DNA of 64,000 bases from Prolixibacteraceae bacterium (GTDB lineage Bacteria > Bacteroidota > Bacteroidia > Bacteroidales > Prolixibacteraceae): positions 218,084 through 282,083 of the forward strand of contig DOAQ01000049.1 in NCBI GenBank assembly GCA_003506435.1, read 5' to 3'. A model generated the notes under the pieces. The model worked only from the letters and a program-made list of their open reading frames with translations. It was not told the origin of the DNA and searched no databases. Both the position numbers and the translations under genes were made by a program. How positions within the stretch are numbered: the stretch's first letter is position 1; each line of letters starts with the position of its first letter. This document shows, one piece after another, positions 1-7,833 of the stretch.

Positions 1-1
1 T

Positions 2-151
2 TACCCGATGAAACAAACCTGTTGCGGGCAGCCGCTTGCCAACAGTGGAGCGGAAAAAAAAGCCATCAAAACCTATCAGAATTTTGTCCGCAATTTCAGC
101 GAATTCGATTATTTCAGTAAAAGGGCACATGAGTATAGGATAAGCGAATGA
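2..151 (+). pseudogene. C-terminally truncated LutA/LldE-like (Fe-S) oxidoreductase fragment
   Basis: Reading frame 2 is open from the left edge to a TGA at 149-151. It contains QTCCGQPLANSG followed by a helical stretch, which matches the first CCG (cysteine-rich) domain of lactate-utilisation LutA/LldE proteins. In that family about 190 more residues should follow, including a second CCG motif. Here the frame leaves the family after FSEFDY and ends within about 12 residues. The gene is therefore both cut by the window edge and apparently truncated at its 3' end. A fused FAD/Fe-S lactate-dehydrogenase-like gene with similar CCG domains lies at 12221-15055. A frameshift just before the stop is an alternative explanation. 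Confidence 0.6.
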
Positions 152-181
152 TCAGCATCTTCCCCCTTCAACCGGAGTAAT

Positions 182-1654
182 TCAATTTTCCCGGCTACCT
201 GATGGAATACTCATCTCAGGATAACTGTTTCGGATAAAATCGGCTCCTGCTTTCAGGTTGTCAATCGGGAAATGATGTCCTTTCAGGGTTTGTTTTCCAA
301 GCGTGTTGGGATAAACCGTTGCCGGTCCGCCCAATCGGATATACTTATTCAGCAGCTTGTAGGTATTTTCTTCCGGAAGAACAATACTGTCATTCAGACC
401 GATGGAAAAGAACAACGGAACTTTTGCTGCAGCCAGTTTTTCCAGCTTGTCGATCGGGTTATCGTTGTATTCCAGAGCGTCTTTTTCTCCGGGAAAACCA
501 TACGCTTCAATCAGCTTTTGCCACATTTTCGGATCGCCTTCGCCGGAGCCTTTTCCTCCCGGCCAGCTTTTAATGTCGCAGACAGGCGCTTCGGCATAAA
601 TACAACTCACCCGTTCGGGCCAGTGTTTGGCAAAACCAAACACGAATAATCCGCCGCGGCTGACGCCTTCCAGCGCTACCTTTTTGTTGAGGCCGTATTG
701 TTCAGTCAGATATTTGTAAAAGTTATCCCATATTTTCATTGCGTTGGGCGAACCAAACATCCCGTCGGTATTGACGTAGGCCACATGAAATCCCTGGCTG
801 ACCAGAATACTGTCCATCTGGTAATGCCATTCGGGGAAGCGGGCGCGCCAAATCCAGGGTTTGCCGGGAGCCGCTTTCTCCGGAATGATAAGATGACAAT
901 TGGGAAGATCGAGATGAAAATCATAGCGGGTAAAACCGTGCCATTTCGATTCATCGCCCGGATATTTCGCATCCACCAAAGTCCCTTCCATTCCTGTGAG
1001 CGCCTTATATACCGCCTTGGCGATCAAACCGGCGCCTTCCGCATTGGGATGGATTTTATCCTTAAAAAGTTCCTCTTTCCCTGAAAGTGCTGTGAACAGG
1101 TCGATTACCGGGATTTTTTCTCTTCGCGCCAGTTTTTCGACAACCGGAATTACCCCATGAATAATAATTGAATCGTTGATGCTAAATTGCTTCTTTGCAT
1201 AGGCCGGAACCGGTTTGCACAAATAAATTTTGGGATGCGACGGCAGGTTTCGCATTTCCGTGATCATCTCCCGGTAATCGGAAAGAAATTCATCCGAATA
1301 TTTCCAGTTCTGAGGTTTGGTATCGTTGGTGCCCAGTTTGATGATGACCACATCGGGCAGAAAAGCCTTGGCCTGAACGTATGCTTCTTCGTTCCAGTAC
1401 GGATAATCGCCTTTTTTCAACATGGTACGACCGCCAATTCCAAAGTTGCGAACGACCCATTGTTTGCCGAGCATTCGTTGCAGTTGCGAAGGATACGAGT
1501 CGCGCGGACGGTCGGGGATGGTAGAGCCTTTTGTAATGCTGTTACCGATGCAGGCTACTTTCACCGGGGCAGAATACTTTGACGGGTCAATGGGCTGTGT
1601 AATTCCTGATAATACAAGGAAAAAGCAGAGTAGGAGTAAGGAAATGTGTTTCAT
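182..1654 (-). CDS. Exported SGNH esterase fused to an alpha/beta-hydrolase domain
   Basis: A 490-residue protein with a signal peptide (about residues 1-20). The N-terminal half is an SGNH/GDSL esterase: GNSITKG with the nucleophile near Ser39, the GTND block with Asn near 110, and DKIHPNAEG with the Asp/His pair near 199-202. The C-terminal half (about 240-490) looks like an alpha/beta hydrolase, with a GVSRGG nucleophile elbow near Ser332 and a late GHHFP histidine. The two catalytic modules probably remove ester groups (acetyl or similar) from glycans in the periplasm. It is the last gene of the leftward GntR-HAD-esterase group, about 110 bp after the HAD gene. The bifunctional nature is read from motifs; the substrate is unknown. 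Confidence 0.82.
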   Translation of the reverse strand: MKHISLLLLCFFLVLSGITQPIDPSKYSAPVKVACIGNSITKGSTIPDRPRDSYPSQLQRMLGKQWVVRNFGIGGRTMLKKGDYPYWNEEAYVQAKAFLPDVVIIKLGTNDTKPQNWKYSDEFLSDYREMITEMRNLPSHPKIYLCKPVPAYAKKQFSINDSIIIHGVIPVVEKLARREKIPVIDLFTALSGKEELFKDKIHPNAEGAGLIAKAVYKALTGMEGTLVDAKYPGDESKWHGFTRYDFHLDLPNCHLIIPEKAAPGKPWIWRARFPEWHYQMDSILVSQGFHVAYVNTDGMFGSPNAMKIWDNFYKYLTEQYGLNKKVALEGVSRGGLFVFGFAKHWPERVSCIYAEAPVCDIKSWPGGKGSGEGDPKMWQKLIEAYGFPGEKDALEYNDNPIDKLEKLAAAKVPLFFSIGLNDSIVLPEENTYKLLNKYIRLGGPATVYPNTLGKQTLKGHHFPIDNLKAGADFIRNSYPEMSIPSGSREN

Positions 1655-1766
1655 GTGTATTTGATTTTGAAACTGTTTTTTCTGATATGCAGTGCAATTT
1701 TATTAATTATCCGGCACATTCCAAATTGCATGGCGGTCGATCTTTTGAAACGGGTTCTCCGGCCAG

Positions 1767-2444
1767 CTATTTTAGTTGTAAATATCCAATCAGTTCATGC
1801 AATGACTGGATGGATTCGCAATAGGGTTTTGGTTGTGATTTTTTCCGGTCGAGCCAGATGGTTTTCATCCCGGCATTCGTACCTCCCAGATAGTCCAGTT
1901 CGTATGAATCTCCTATAAAAATGCATTCGGACAGGAGCCGGTTGGATCGTTCTGCTGCTATATCGAAAATTTCTTTTTGTGGTTTAGAAAAGCCAACTTC
2001 TTCAGAAATAATAATTGGATCGAAAAAACGGATCAGGTGGTTGTCTTTCAATTTATTGATTTGATCGCTAACCGGGCCATTTGTGATGATGCCCAGTTTA
2101 AAATCTTTCAGCTTTTCCAAAACGGGGATTGTTTCCGGAAATGCAACGCACGACTGAAGAAAATGCCGGTGGTAATCGAAATAGATCAGCAGGGCTTCTT
2201 CGTCGTGAATTTCCCGTCCGGAGATTTTGCAGAGTTCTTTTATCCTTGACGTTCGTTGTTCAGTCAAAGTCATTTTTTTCTCGAAATATAATTTCAGATA
2301 CCGGTTGGTAATGTCGATCCATTCGCTGAAAATATCATCCGGATTGACCTTTAAGGAATAGTCTTCCAATATCTTTTTTACTGCAATTTTGTGGGCTGCT
2401 TCGCTGTCCACCAGCGTGTCGTCGATATCAAAAAAAATCATCAT
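1767..2444 (-). CDS. HAD-superfamily phosphatase (YjjG-like)
   Basis: A 225-residue cytoplasmic HAD hydrolase. Motif I is FFDIDDTLVDSE (nucleophile and acid Asp at residues 6 and 8), motif II is ITNGP, motif III has the Lys in SKPQKEIF, and motif IV is FIGDSYELD. The helical cap between motifs I and II resembles the YjjG/beta-phosphoglucomutase class, which removes phosphate from nucleotides or sugar phosphates. The gene starts 4 bp after the GntR regulator stops, so the two are almost certainly cotranscribed. The locus suggests a housekeeping role on sugar phosphates made by the divergent catabolic genes; the actual substrate cannot be told from sequence. Confidence 0.88.
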   Translation of the reverse strand: MMIFFDIDDTLVDSEAAHKIAVKKILEDYSLKVNPDDIFSEWIDITNRYLKLYFEKKMTLTEQRTSRIKELCKISGREIHDEEALLIYFDYHRHFLQSCVAFPETIPVLEKLKDFKLGIITNGPVSDQINKLKDNHLIRFFDPIIISEEVGFSKPQKEIFDIAAERSNRLLSECIFIGDSYELDYLGGTNAGMKTIWLDRKKSQPKPYCESIQSLHELIGYLQLK

Positions 2445-2448
2445 GGGT

Positions 2449-3480
2449 TTAAAATGTATTTCTCCGGATCAATCTAAAATCACACTTGATTTTTTTGAAA
2501 GATTTAGCCATGATCATTTTGGCTGCTAATTCTCCCATCTGATTAAAATCGGTGGAAAACACGGTCAACCCGTCGAGTATAATTTCGTTGATGGGCGACT
2601 CGTTATACGAAATAATGCCAATGTCTTGCCCGATGGTACACCCTTTCATTTTTGCAGCTCTTACGAGTTCAATAAGCTCGTGATCAAGTTGGCTGTTCAG
2701 GATCAGAAAAACTTCCTGCTTCTGGATTTTATCCGTATCGATGTTTTTATGGATTTCGAAATCAACCTGGTTCTGCATGCAAAACTTCTGAATTCCTTTT
2801 TCGATCAGCGGCGCGTACAAACTGCCGGGCATGGAGATTACATTCAGTTTTTTGAAGTTTTTTAAAATCCCGATGCTTTGGGTAAGCCCGTCGAATATGT
2901 CCTGTTCAAAGTCCTGGTAAACTGATCCGAAGTTTCCCGGAAGTTCTTCAACCAGGTGGTCGAGCAGAATTAGCTTCCGGTTCGGTATTTTCTTTAGAAT
3001 TTTAATTGTTCGTTTCTGAATTTCAGGTTTTATCGGGAAATGAGGGGTGATAATATAATAATCGAAATGATCCAGGTTTTCATCAATAAAGTGTTCAAAC
3101 AGATCCACGTCCTGGTTGTGCAACCGGATGGTTATTTCGGAAATATCACCGATATTGGCAGAAAACGAACTGAACAACACTTGTTTGTATGTGCTGATTT
3201 TATCGAACAGCAAAAGAACTTTAATTTTGGTATTCCCTCCATTGGTTACGTAGAAGCCTTTCCCGTGTGATGATTCGATGACTCCCTTTTCCCGGAGAAT
3301 GGAATATGCTTTTTTTACCGTTTCCTTTGAAATATCCAACTCATTTGCCAGTTCATTCATCGAAGGAATAAATTCTCCTTCGTGGTATTCTCCTGTGTTT
3401 ACCAAATCCTGAATAGCCTGAATTAGCTGTTTGTAAACAGGGGTCTGGGAGTTTGTGTCGATACCAATTTTTAGTTTCAT
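2449..3480 (-). CDS. GntR-type regulator with LacI-like sugar-sensing domain
   Basis: A 343-residue transcription factor. Residues about 10-78 form a GntR winged helix (QTPVYKQL, the recognition segment SMNELANELDISKETVKKAY, and the wing HGKGFYV). Residues about 84-340 resemble a periplasmic-binding-protein/LacI effector domain, as in AraR-type regulators. It is divergent from the MFS-led sugar operon; a large inverted repeat between the two (3551-3608) is the probable operator. A TACATTTG -7-like box sits at 3536-3529 on this strand. It probably represses both directions until a sugar binds. The effector is unknown; the neighbouring isomerase and kinase genes suggest a hexose, deoxyhexose or pentose. 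Confidence 0.9.
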   Translation of the reverse strand: MKLKIGIDTNSQTPVYKQLIQAIQDLVNTGEYHEGEFIPSMNELANELDISKETVKKAYSILREKGVIESSHGKGFYVTNGGNTKIKVLLLFDKISTYKQVLFSSFSANIGDISEITIRLHNQDVDLFEHFIDENLDHFDYYIITPHFPIKPEIQKRTIKILKKIPNRKLILLDHLVEELPGNFGSVYQDFEQDIFDGLTQSIGILKNFKKLNVISMPGSLYAPLIEKGIQKFCMQNQVDFEIHKNIDTDKIQKQEVFLILNSQLDHELIELVRAAKMKGCTIGQDIGIISYNESPINEIILDGLTVFSTDFNQMGELAAKMIMAKSFKKIKCDFRLIRRNTF

Positions 3481-3524
3481 TGTATTTGTTTTTATCCCTT
3501 TGCTGCAAAATTAATTTGTATTCT

Positions 3525-3556
3525 TTTGCAAATGTAATAAATCTAAAATATATTTG
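3525..3556 (+). promoter_or_regulatory. Bacteroidota-type promoter for the MFS-led operon
   Basis: TTTG at 3525-3528 and TATATTTG at 3549-3556 are separated by 20 nt and match the Bacteroidota -33/-7 consensus (TTTG, about 19-21 nt, TAnnTTTG). The -7 box overlaps the left arm of the inverted repeat at 3551-3568, so a bound regulator would block transcription. The first start codon lies about 90 nt downstream. Confidence 0.6.
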
Positions 3557-3608
3557 CACCACACTACACTACACTATAATTTTATTTTGATGTAGTGTGG
3601 TGTAAATA
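3551..3608. promoter_or_regulatory. Probable GntR operator: 18-bp inverted repeat
   Basis: The left arm TATTTGCACCACACTACA (3551-3568) and the reverse complement of the right arm (3591-3608) match at 17 of 18 positions, with a 22-nt spacer. Inside the left half the pentamer CACTA recurs every 5 nt (ACACTACACTACACTA). The site lies between the divergent GntR gene and the MFS gene and overlaps the rightward -7 box. Binding by the adjacent regulator is inferred from position and symmetry. Confidence 0.7.
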
Positions 3609-3642
3609 TAGCCATATTAACAAATAGGTGGAGGTACAAAAA

Positions 3643-4869
3643 ATGAAAGAGAATAACCGTTACAAGTGGGAAGTGCTGGCTTTGTTGTGGATCGCTTTTT
3701 TCCTGAACCAGGCTGACCGGCAGGTTTTTAATGTGGTTTTGCCATTAATTAAAGCTGACTTGCATTTATCCGATCTTCAGATTGGTTCCATTGCGACGGC
3801 TTTTAATCTGGTGTATGCGCTTCTTGTTCCGCTGGCCGGATATGTTGGCGATATTTTCAGCAAAAAGTGGATTGTGGCATTAAGTATTTTGTTCTGGAGT
3901 ATTGCAACCATGTTCACTGGCCTAAGTAATGGTGTACTTATGCTGGTTATGATGCGAAGCATTGCAACCGGCGGCGGCGAAGCATTTTTTGGTCCGGCAA
4001 ACTATTCATTGCTGGCACAGTATCACAAAGGAACAAGGGCATTTGCCATGTCAATACACCAAACTTCATATTATATCGGGATTATTCTGAGCGGGTATGT
4101 TGCCGGTTATATTGGCGAACGTTATGGATGGCGAAACGCATTTTATGTCTTCGGTGCAGTCGGGGTAATTCATGGAATTGTGCTGATTTTTAGATTGAAA
4201 GATAAAAAGGACGATACGGAAGTTAAGAAGGAAGAGAAAGTTCGTTTGCTGGAAGGTTTTAAAATACTTTTCAGTACTCCGACAGCGCTGATGCTGACCA
4301 TTGGGTTCAGCGGCCTCATCTTCGTATTGACCGGTTACCTGACCTGGATGCCAACCTATCTCTACGAAAATTTCAACATGAGCCTTTCTTCGGCAGGCTT
4401 TCACTCCATGTTTTATACCCACTTGTTTGCTTTCGTTGGGGTAATTCTGGCCGGGAAGTATTCTGATAAATTTGCTAAAAAGAATCCGTCTTCGAGAATG
4501 ATGATGCAGGGTGTCGGCTTGCTGGTTGCTGCGCCGTTCATCGTTATGATGGGAAATTCAACTGTGCTGGTTACCATCTATATTGGTTTTGCCGGTTTCG
4601 GTTTTGCCCGTGCTTTCTTTGATGCGAATACCTATACTGTACTGTACGATGTTATTCCTGAAAAATACCATTCGTCCGCGTCCGGGATTATGATCATGTC
4701 CGGATTTCTGGTTGGTTCCATGTCGCCGATAGTGCTGGGGTATATGAAACCTTTGTTTGGCCTTTCATTCGGGATTTCGATGCTGGCCGTCGTGTGGGTG
4801 GTTTGTGGATTGCTTCTGATTTTTACTTCGAAGTTTTTATACAAAAGAGATTATGCCCGGGTGCATTAA
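3643..4869 (+). CDS. MFS sugar/sugar-acid transporter
   Basis: A major facilitator superfamily permease of about 408 residues with twelve predicted membrane spans. The first loop carries LNQADRQVFNVVLPLIKADL, typical of the hexuronate/sugar-acid (anion:cation symporter) branch, and a charged central loop (KDKKDDTEVKKEEK) separates the two six-helix halves. I chose the ATG at 3643 rather than the GTG at 3628 because GGAGG at 3629-3633 sits at good distance upstream, one of the few clear Shine-Dalgarno sites here. It is the first gene of a rightward operon and its 3' end overlaps the next gene by 17 nt. It probably imports the mono- or oligosaccharide handled by the isomerase and kinase genes. 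Confidence 0.88.
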   Translation: MKENNRYKWEVLALLWIAFFLNQADRQVFNVVLPLIKADLHLSDLQIGSIATAFNLVYALLVPLAGYVGDIFSKKWIVALSILFWSIATMFTGLSNGVLMLVMMRSIATGGGEAFFGPANYSLLAQYHKGTRAFAMSIHQTSYYIGIILSGYVAGYIGERYGWRNAFYVFGAVGVIHGIVLIFRLKDKKDDTEVKKEEKVRLLEGFKILFSTPTALMLTIGFSGLIFVLTGYLTWMPTYLYENFNMSLSSAGFHSMFYTHLFAFVGVILAGKYSDKFAKKNPSSRMMMQGVGLLVAAPFIVMMGNSTVLVTIYIGFAGFGFARAFFDANTYTVLYDVIPEKYHSSASGIMIMSGFLVGSMSPIVLGYMKPLFGLSFGISMLAVVWVVCGLLLIFTSKFLYKRDYARVH

Positions 4870-6130
4870 TTATAAGGAATGGGATGTTTACCTGCTTGAA
4901 AACAAGTGGATAAAGCTTCGTATTGCCCCCCAATTGGGCGGAAGGATTATCCAGTTGGAAATGAATGGGTATGAATTCTTTTTTGTCAATCCGTTGCTGG
5001 CAGGCAAGGAACCCGGTTCTACCCGTTTGGGTGAAAATGGTGCCTGGCTGAATTTCGGCGGTGAAAAAATATGGCCAGCCCCGCAAGGCTGGGACTCACC
5101 TGATCAATGGCCCGGCCCGCCCGATCCGGTGCTCGACAGCGGAGAATATGATATTGAATTCAGAAATGAAAAAGAAAACGCGCTGAGACTTACCAGTCCA
5201 TTCGATCAATATACTGGTTTGCAGATACAAAAGGATATATTTCTTTCTGAAAACCGTTCGGAAGTGAAAGTGCTTGCAACATTTAAAAATGCAGGCGACA
5301 TTTTGAGAAGCTGGTCAGTCTGGCCTGTTTTGCAAATGAATACTTCAGGTGAAAATGCTGTACAATATCAGATTGTTTGCCCGGTTAATCCCAAAAGCAG
5401 GTTCAGTAACGGTTACAAAGTTATGCACGGATTGGTGAATAACCCACAATACAAAACTGACGACTCCGGAAATTTTATTGCCGATTACCAATATCTCGTT
5501 GGAAAGGTGGGACTTGATTCGGTTTCCGGTTGGGCTGCTTATGTGGATAAAGAATCGGGAAAAGTATTTGTGACCATGTTTCAGCCACAGGAGGGTGAAA
5601 CATATCCGGATGATACTTCGGTGCAGATATGGACATCGGGTCGGGGAATGGTTTATTCAAGAAATACCATTCGTCAACACAACGATGACAAAATTCTGAA
5701 CCCGCCTTACATGGAGATGGAATTGCTTTCTCCATTACAGGAAATACAACCGGGCAAAGAAATTCAGTTCGAATACCGGATGCTGGCATCTACCATACCT
5801 GCAAACGAGACCATAAAAAGCGCAACCGAATTCGGAGTGATTGCAGATTCATTGAACCTAAAACAAGAGAACGATAGCGTCTCCGTATATGCAAAATATG
5901 GAGTTTTTTCTGAAGGAATTTTTAAAATTCAATTGAAAGTGATTTCCAATGAAGAACCTCCGGTTTGTTTGTCCGAAATGAAAGTCAGCCCATTGAACGG
6001 AATTGATTTGGCGTTTTTTATCGACAAAAAATTCTTATCAGATGGTGAAGTCATCACTGCGGATCTTTTTGACCGTGACGACCATTTTGTTGGAGAAATA
6101 GATCGGGTAAATCTGTCATGCTTAACCTGA
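4853..6130 (+). CDS. DUF4380 protein, galactose-mutarotase-like fold
   Basis: A 425-residue protein without signal peptide. The N-terminus (LRIAPQLGGRIIQLEMNGYE) is characteristic of DUF4380 proteins, which share the supersandwich fold of aldose 1-epimerases; the conserved arginine and glycines of the family opening are present. The C-terminal part is beta-rich. Its start overlaps the end of the transporter gene by 17 nt, implying translational coupling. It may interconvert anomers of the imported sugar or bind it. The catalytic Glu/His of true galactose mutarotases are not obvious, so the enzymatic role is an inference. Confidence 0.75.
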   Translation: MPGCINYKEWDVYLLENKWIKLRIAPQLGGRIIQLEMNGYEFFFVNPLLAGKEPGSTRLGENGAWLNFGGEKIWPAPQGWDSPDQWPGPPDPVLDSGEYDIEFRNEKENALRLTSPFDQYTGLQIQKDIFLSENRSEVKVLATFKNAGDILRSWSVWPVLQMNTSGENAVQYQIVCPVNPKSRFSNGYKVMHGLVNNPQYKTDDSGNFIADYQYLVGKVGLDSVSGWAAYVDKESGKVFVTMFQPQEGETYPDDTSVQIWTSGRGMVYSRNTIRQHNDDKILNPPYMEMELLSPLQEIQPGKEIQFEYRMLASTIPANETIKSATEFGVIADSLNLKQENDSVSVYAKYGVFSEGIFKIQLKVISNEEPPVCLSEMKVSPLNGIDLAFFIDKKFLSDGEVITADLFDRDDHFVGEIDRVNLSCLT

Positions 6131-6156
6131 GTAAAATAATAGGGCGAAGACGGAAA

Positions 6157-6219
6157 GACCCTGAAAGGGTCAAACATCAATAGCCCGGGGTTAGCGACCG
6201 AAGGAAGCGTCACCCCGGG
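6157..6219. repeat. Double-hairpin intergenic repeat (REP-like)
   Basis: Two adjacent inverted repeats lie between the DUF4380 and isomerase genes: GACCCT/AGGGTC around a 3-nt loop (6157-6171), and CCCGGGGT/ACCCCGGG around a 20-nt loop (6184-6219). The pattern resembles short palindromic intergenic repeats common in Bacteroidota. In the transcript it could act as an mRNA stabiliser or weak terminator within the operon. Nothing else was recognised in the 213-bp gap. Confidence 0.5.
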
Positions 6220-6343
6220 GAAGGTGAAAAAAATACGAAATCGTCCGTAGGTAAAACCGGATCAGGGATCAGTTTTTCTTTCGGACGAAATAGAGAAGAA
6301 GTTCTGAAAAGAGTTGAGAAAAAAAGTATAAAAGAATATAGCT

Positions 6344-7786
6344 ATGAATAGTAAAAAATTTGAAAAAGCCAAAGCAGGATTACTGCTGATCGCTTCGCCC
6401 CGGTTCAAAAATCTGGGGGAAGGTTTGTCCCGTGGCACGTATCACGAACGAAAGCTGAAAGAAGTGGAAGGGATCGTTGGATCGCTTCAGGATTCATTGG
6501 ACCTGGTCAATCCGGGAATTGTATACGATAGGGAAGAGATGGAACAAGCCATGAGACTTTTCTATGATGAAAAGGTTGATTTTATTGTAGCCAATTTTCT
6601 TTCCTGGTCCGAAGATTTTGCATGGATCCGCTTTCTGCGCGACATGCCTGAAATACCTATTCTGTTTGTGAACATCACTAAAGACAAAGTGTCATTCGAG
6701 GATACGCTTGATGAAGACGACTTCATCGACTACCTGTGTGCAGGAACATTGGTGGGTTCGCTCGAAGGCTCCGGTTCCGTTCCCCGGACCGAACGTAAAA
6801 ACCTGAAAATAGTGATGGGCAGCAAGGCCGAAATCCACGACGAAATTCTTTCTTTCGCCAAAGTGGCCTGGGTGCGCAGCATCCTTCGCAACTCCACGCT
6901 TGGCCTTTTGGCCAACTACAACGAGGCCATGTGGTCCACCTATATTGATCCGTACAACCTTTTCACACGTATTGGACCCGAACTTCGTTTCATCACCTAC
7001 ACGGCATTGAATGATGAAATCAACAAGGTCACTGATGCTGAGGTGAAGGCTTACAAAGCCGAACTGGAATCGAAATATCCGGTGATGGATGATGTGGACG
7101 ATGAAAAGTTTTATGCGGCTGTCCGTGGTTCGCTGGGGCTCGCCAAACTGACCGAACGGCTGGGTATTGATATCATGGTATTCAACGACATTGATGTAGC
7201 CATGTTTGAACTGATTGGCCACCGTCCCAGTTTCTATCCGGAAACTTACGAACGCATCAGATCGGTGCTGGTACCTGAAGCAGATATGGGCGCGGGCGTA
7301 ATCACCTACATCATGAAGCTGATCAGCGGCAAACGAGTCAATTTCATCGAACCGTTCCACATTGAGGCCGAAAAAGGTACTTTCGCGGCAGGCCATGCCG
7401 GGCCTAATGATCATACCGATCCTGATTTTCAGAAGAATGTGATTATATCGAGAGATGTTCGTTTTGCGAAAACCCGCTACAAATATGCAGGCGCTCCGTT
7501 TGCCTGGTACCGTATTTCTGCCGGACGTAAAACGATGGCCCAACTGGTAGAAGACCACGGGAAATACAAGCTGGTATGCACTCTGGTTGACTCACTGGAA
7601 GGGAAGCACCTGTTTGCCACCTACTCGCATAGCATTTTCCGTCCGCTCGTTCCGGTGAAAGAACTGTTTGAACAGATATTGAAAATTGGAACAACCCAAC
7701 ACTTTGCCATTGTGGATGGAGACTACCGCAAAGAACTTTCCACTTTCTCAGAAATGATGGGATTTGAATATTACGAGATAGCATAA
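6344..7786 (+). CDS. L-fucose/L-arabinose isomerase-like protein
   Basis: A 480-residue cytoplasmic protein with the fold and metal ligands of the fucose/arabinose isomerase family. Candidate Mn ligands are Glu312 (PEADMGAG), Glu336 (FIEPFH), His351 (AAGHAGP) and His453 (TQHFA). Their spacing closely follows the Glu306/Glu333/His350/His450 set of E. coli AraA. The overall sequence is otherwise remote from both FucI and AraA, so the substrate is open. It probably converts an aldose to a ketose in the GntR-controlled pathway. It is followed 47 bp later by the mannose-6-phosphate-isomerase-like gene and then by a ROK kinase. Confidence 0.8.
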   Translation: MNSKKFEKAKAGLLLIASPRFKNLGEGLSRGTYHERKLKEVEGIVGSLQDSLDLVNPGIVYDREEMEQAMRLFYDEKVDFIVANFLSWSEDFAWIRFLRDMPEIPILFVNITKDKVSFEDTLDEDDFIDYLCAGTLVGSLEGSGSVPRTERKNLKIVMGSKAEIHDEILSFAKVAWVRSILRNSTLGLLANYNEAMWSTYIDPYNLFTRIGPELRFITYTALNDEINKVTDAEVKAYKAELESKYPVMDDVDDEKFYAAVRGSLGLAKLTERLGIDIMVFNDIDVAMFELIGHRPSFYPETYERIRSVLVPEADMGAGVITYIMKLISGKRVNFIEPFHIEAEKGTFAAGHAGPNDHTDPDFQKNVIISRDVRFAKTRYKYAGAPFAWYRISAGRKTMAQLVEDHGKYKLVCTLVDSLEGKHLFATYSHSIFRPLVPVKELFEQILKIGTTQHFAIVDGDYRKELSTFSEMMGFEYYEIA

Positions 7787-7833
7787 ATAAGGGAAAATAA
7801 GATTATTACTAAAATTAAAAGGAGAAAATTGAG

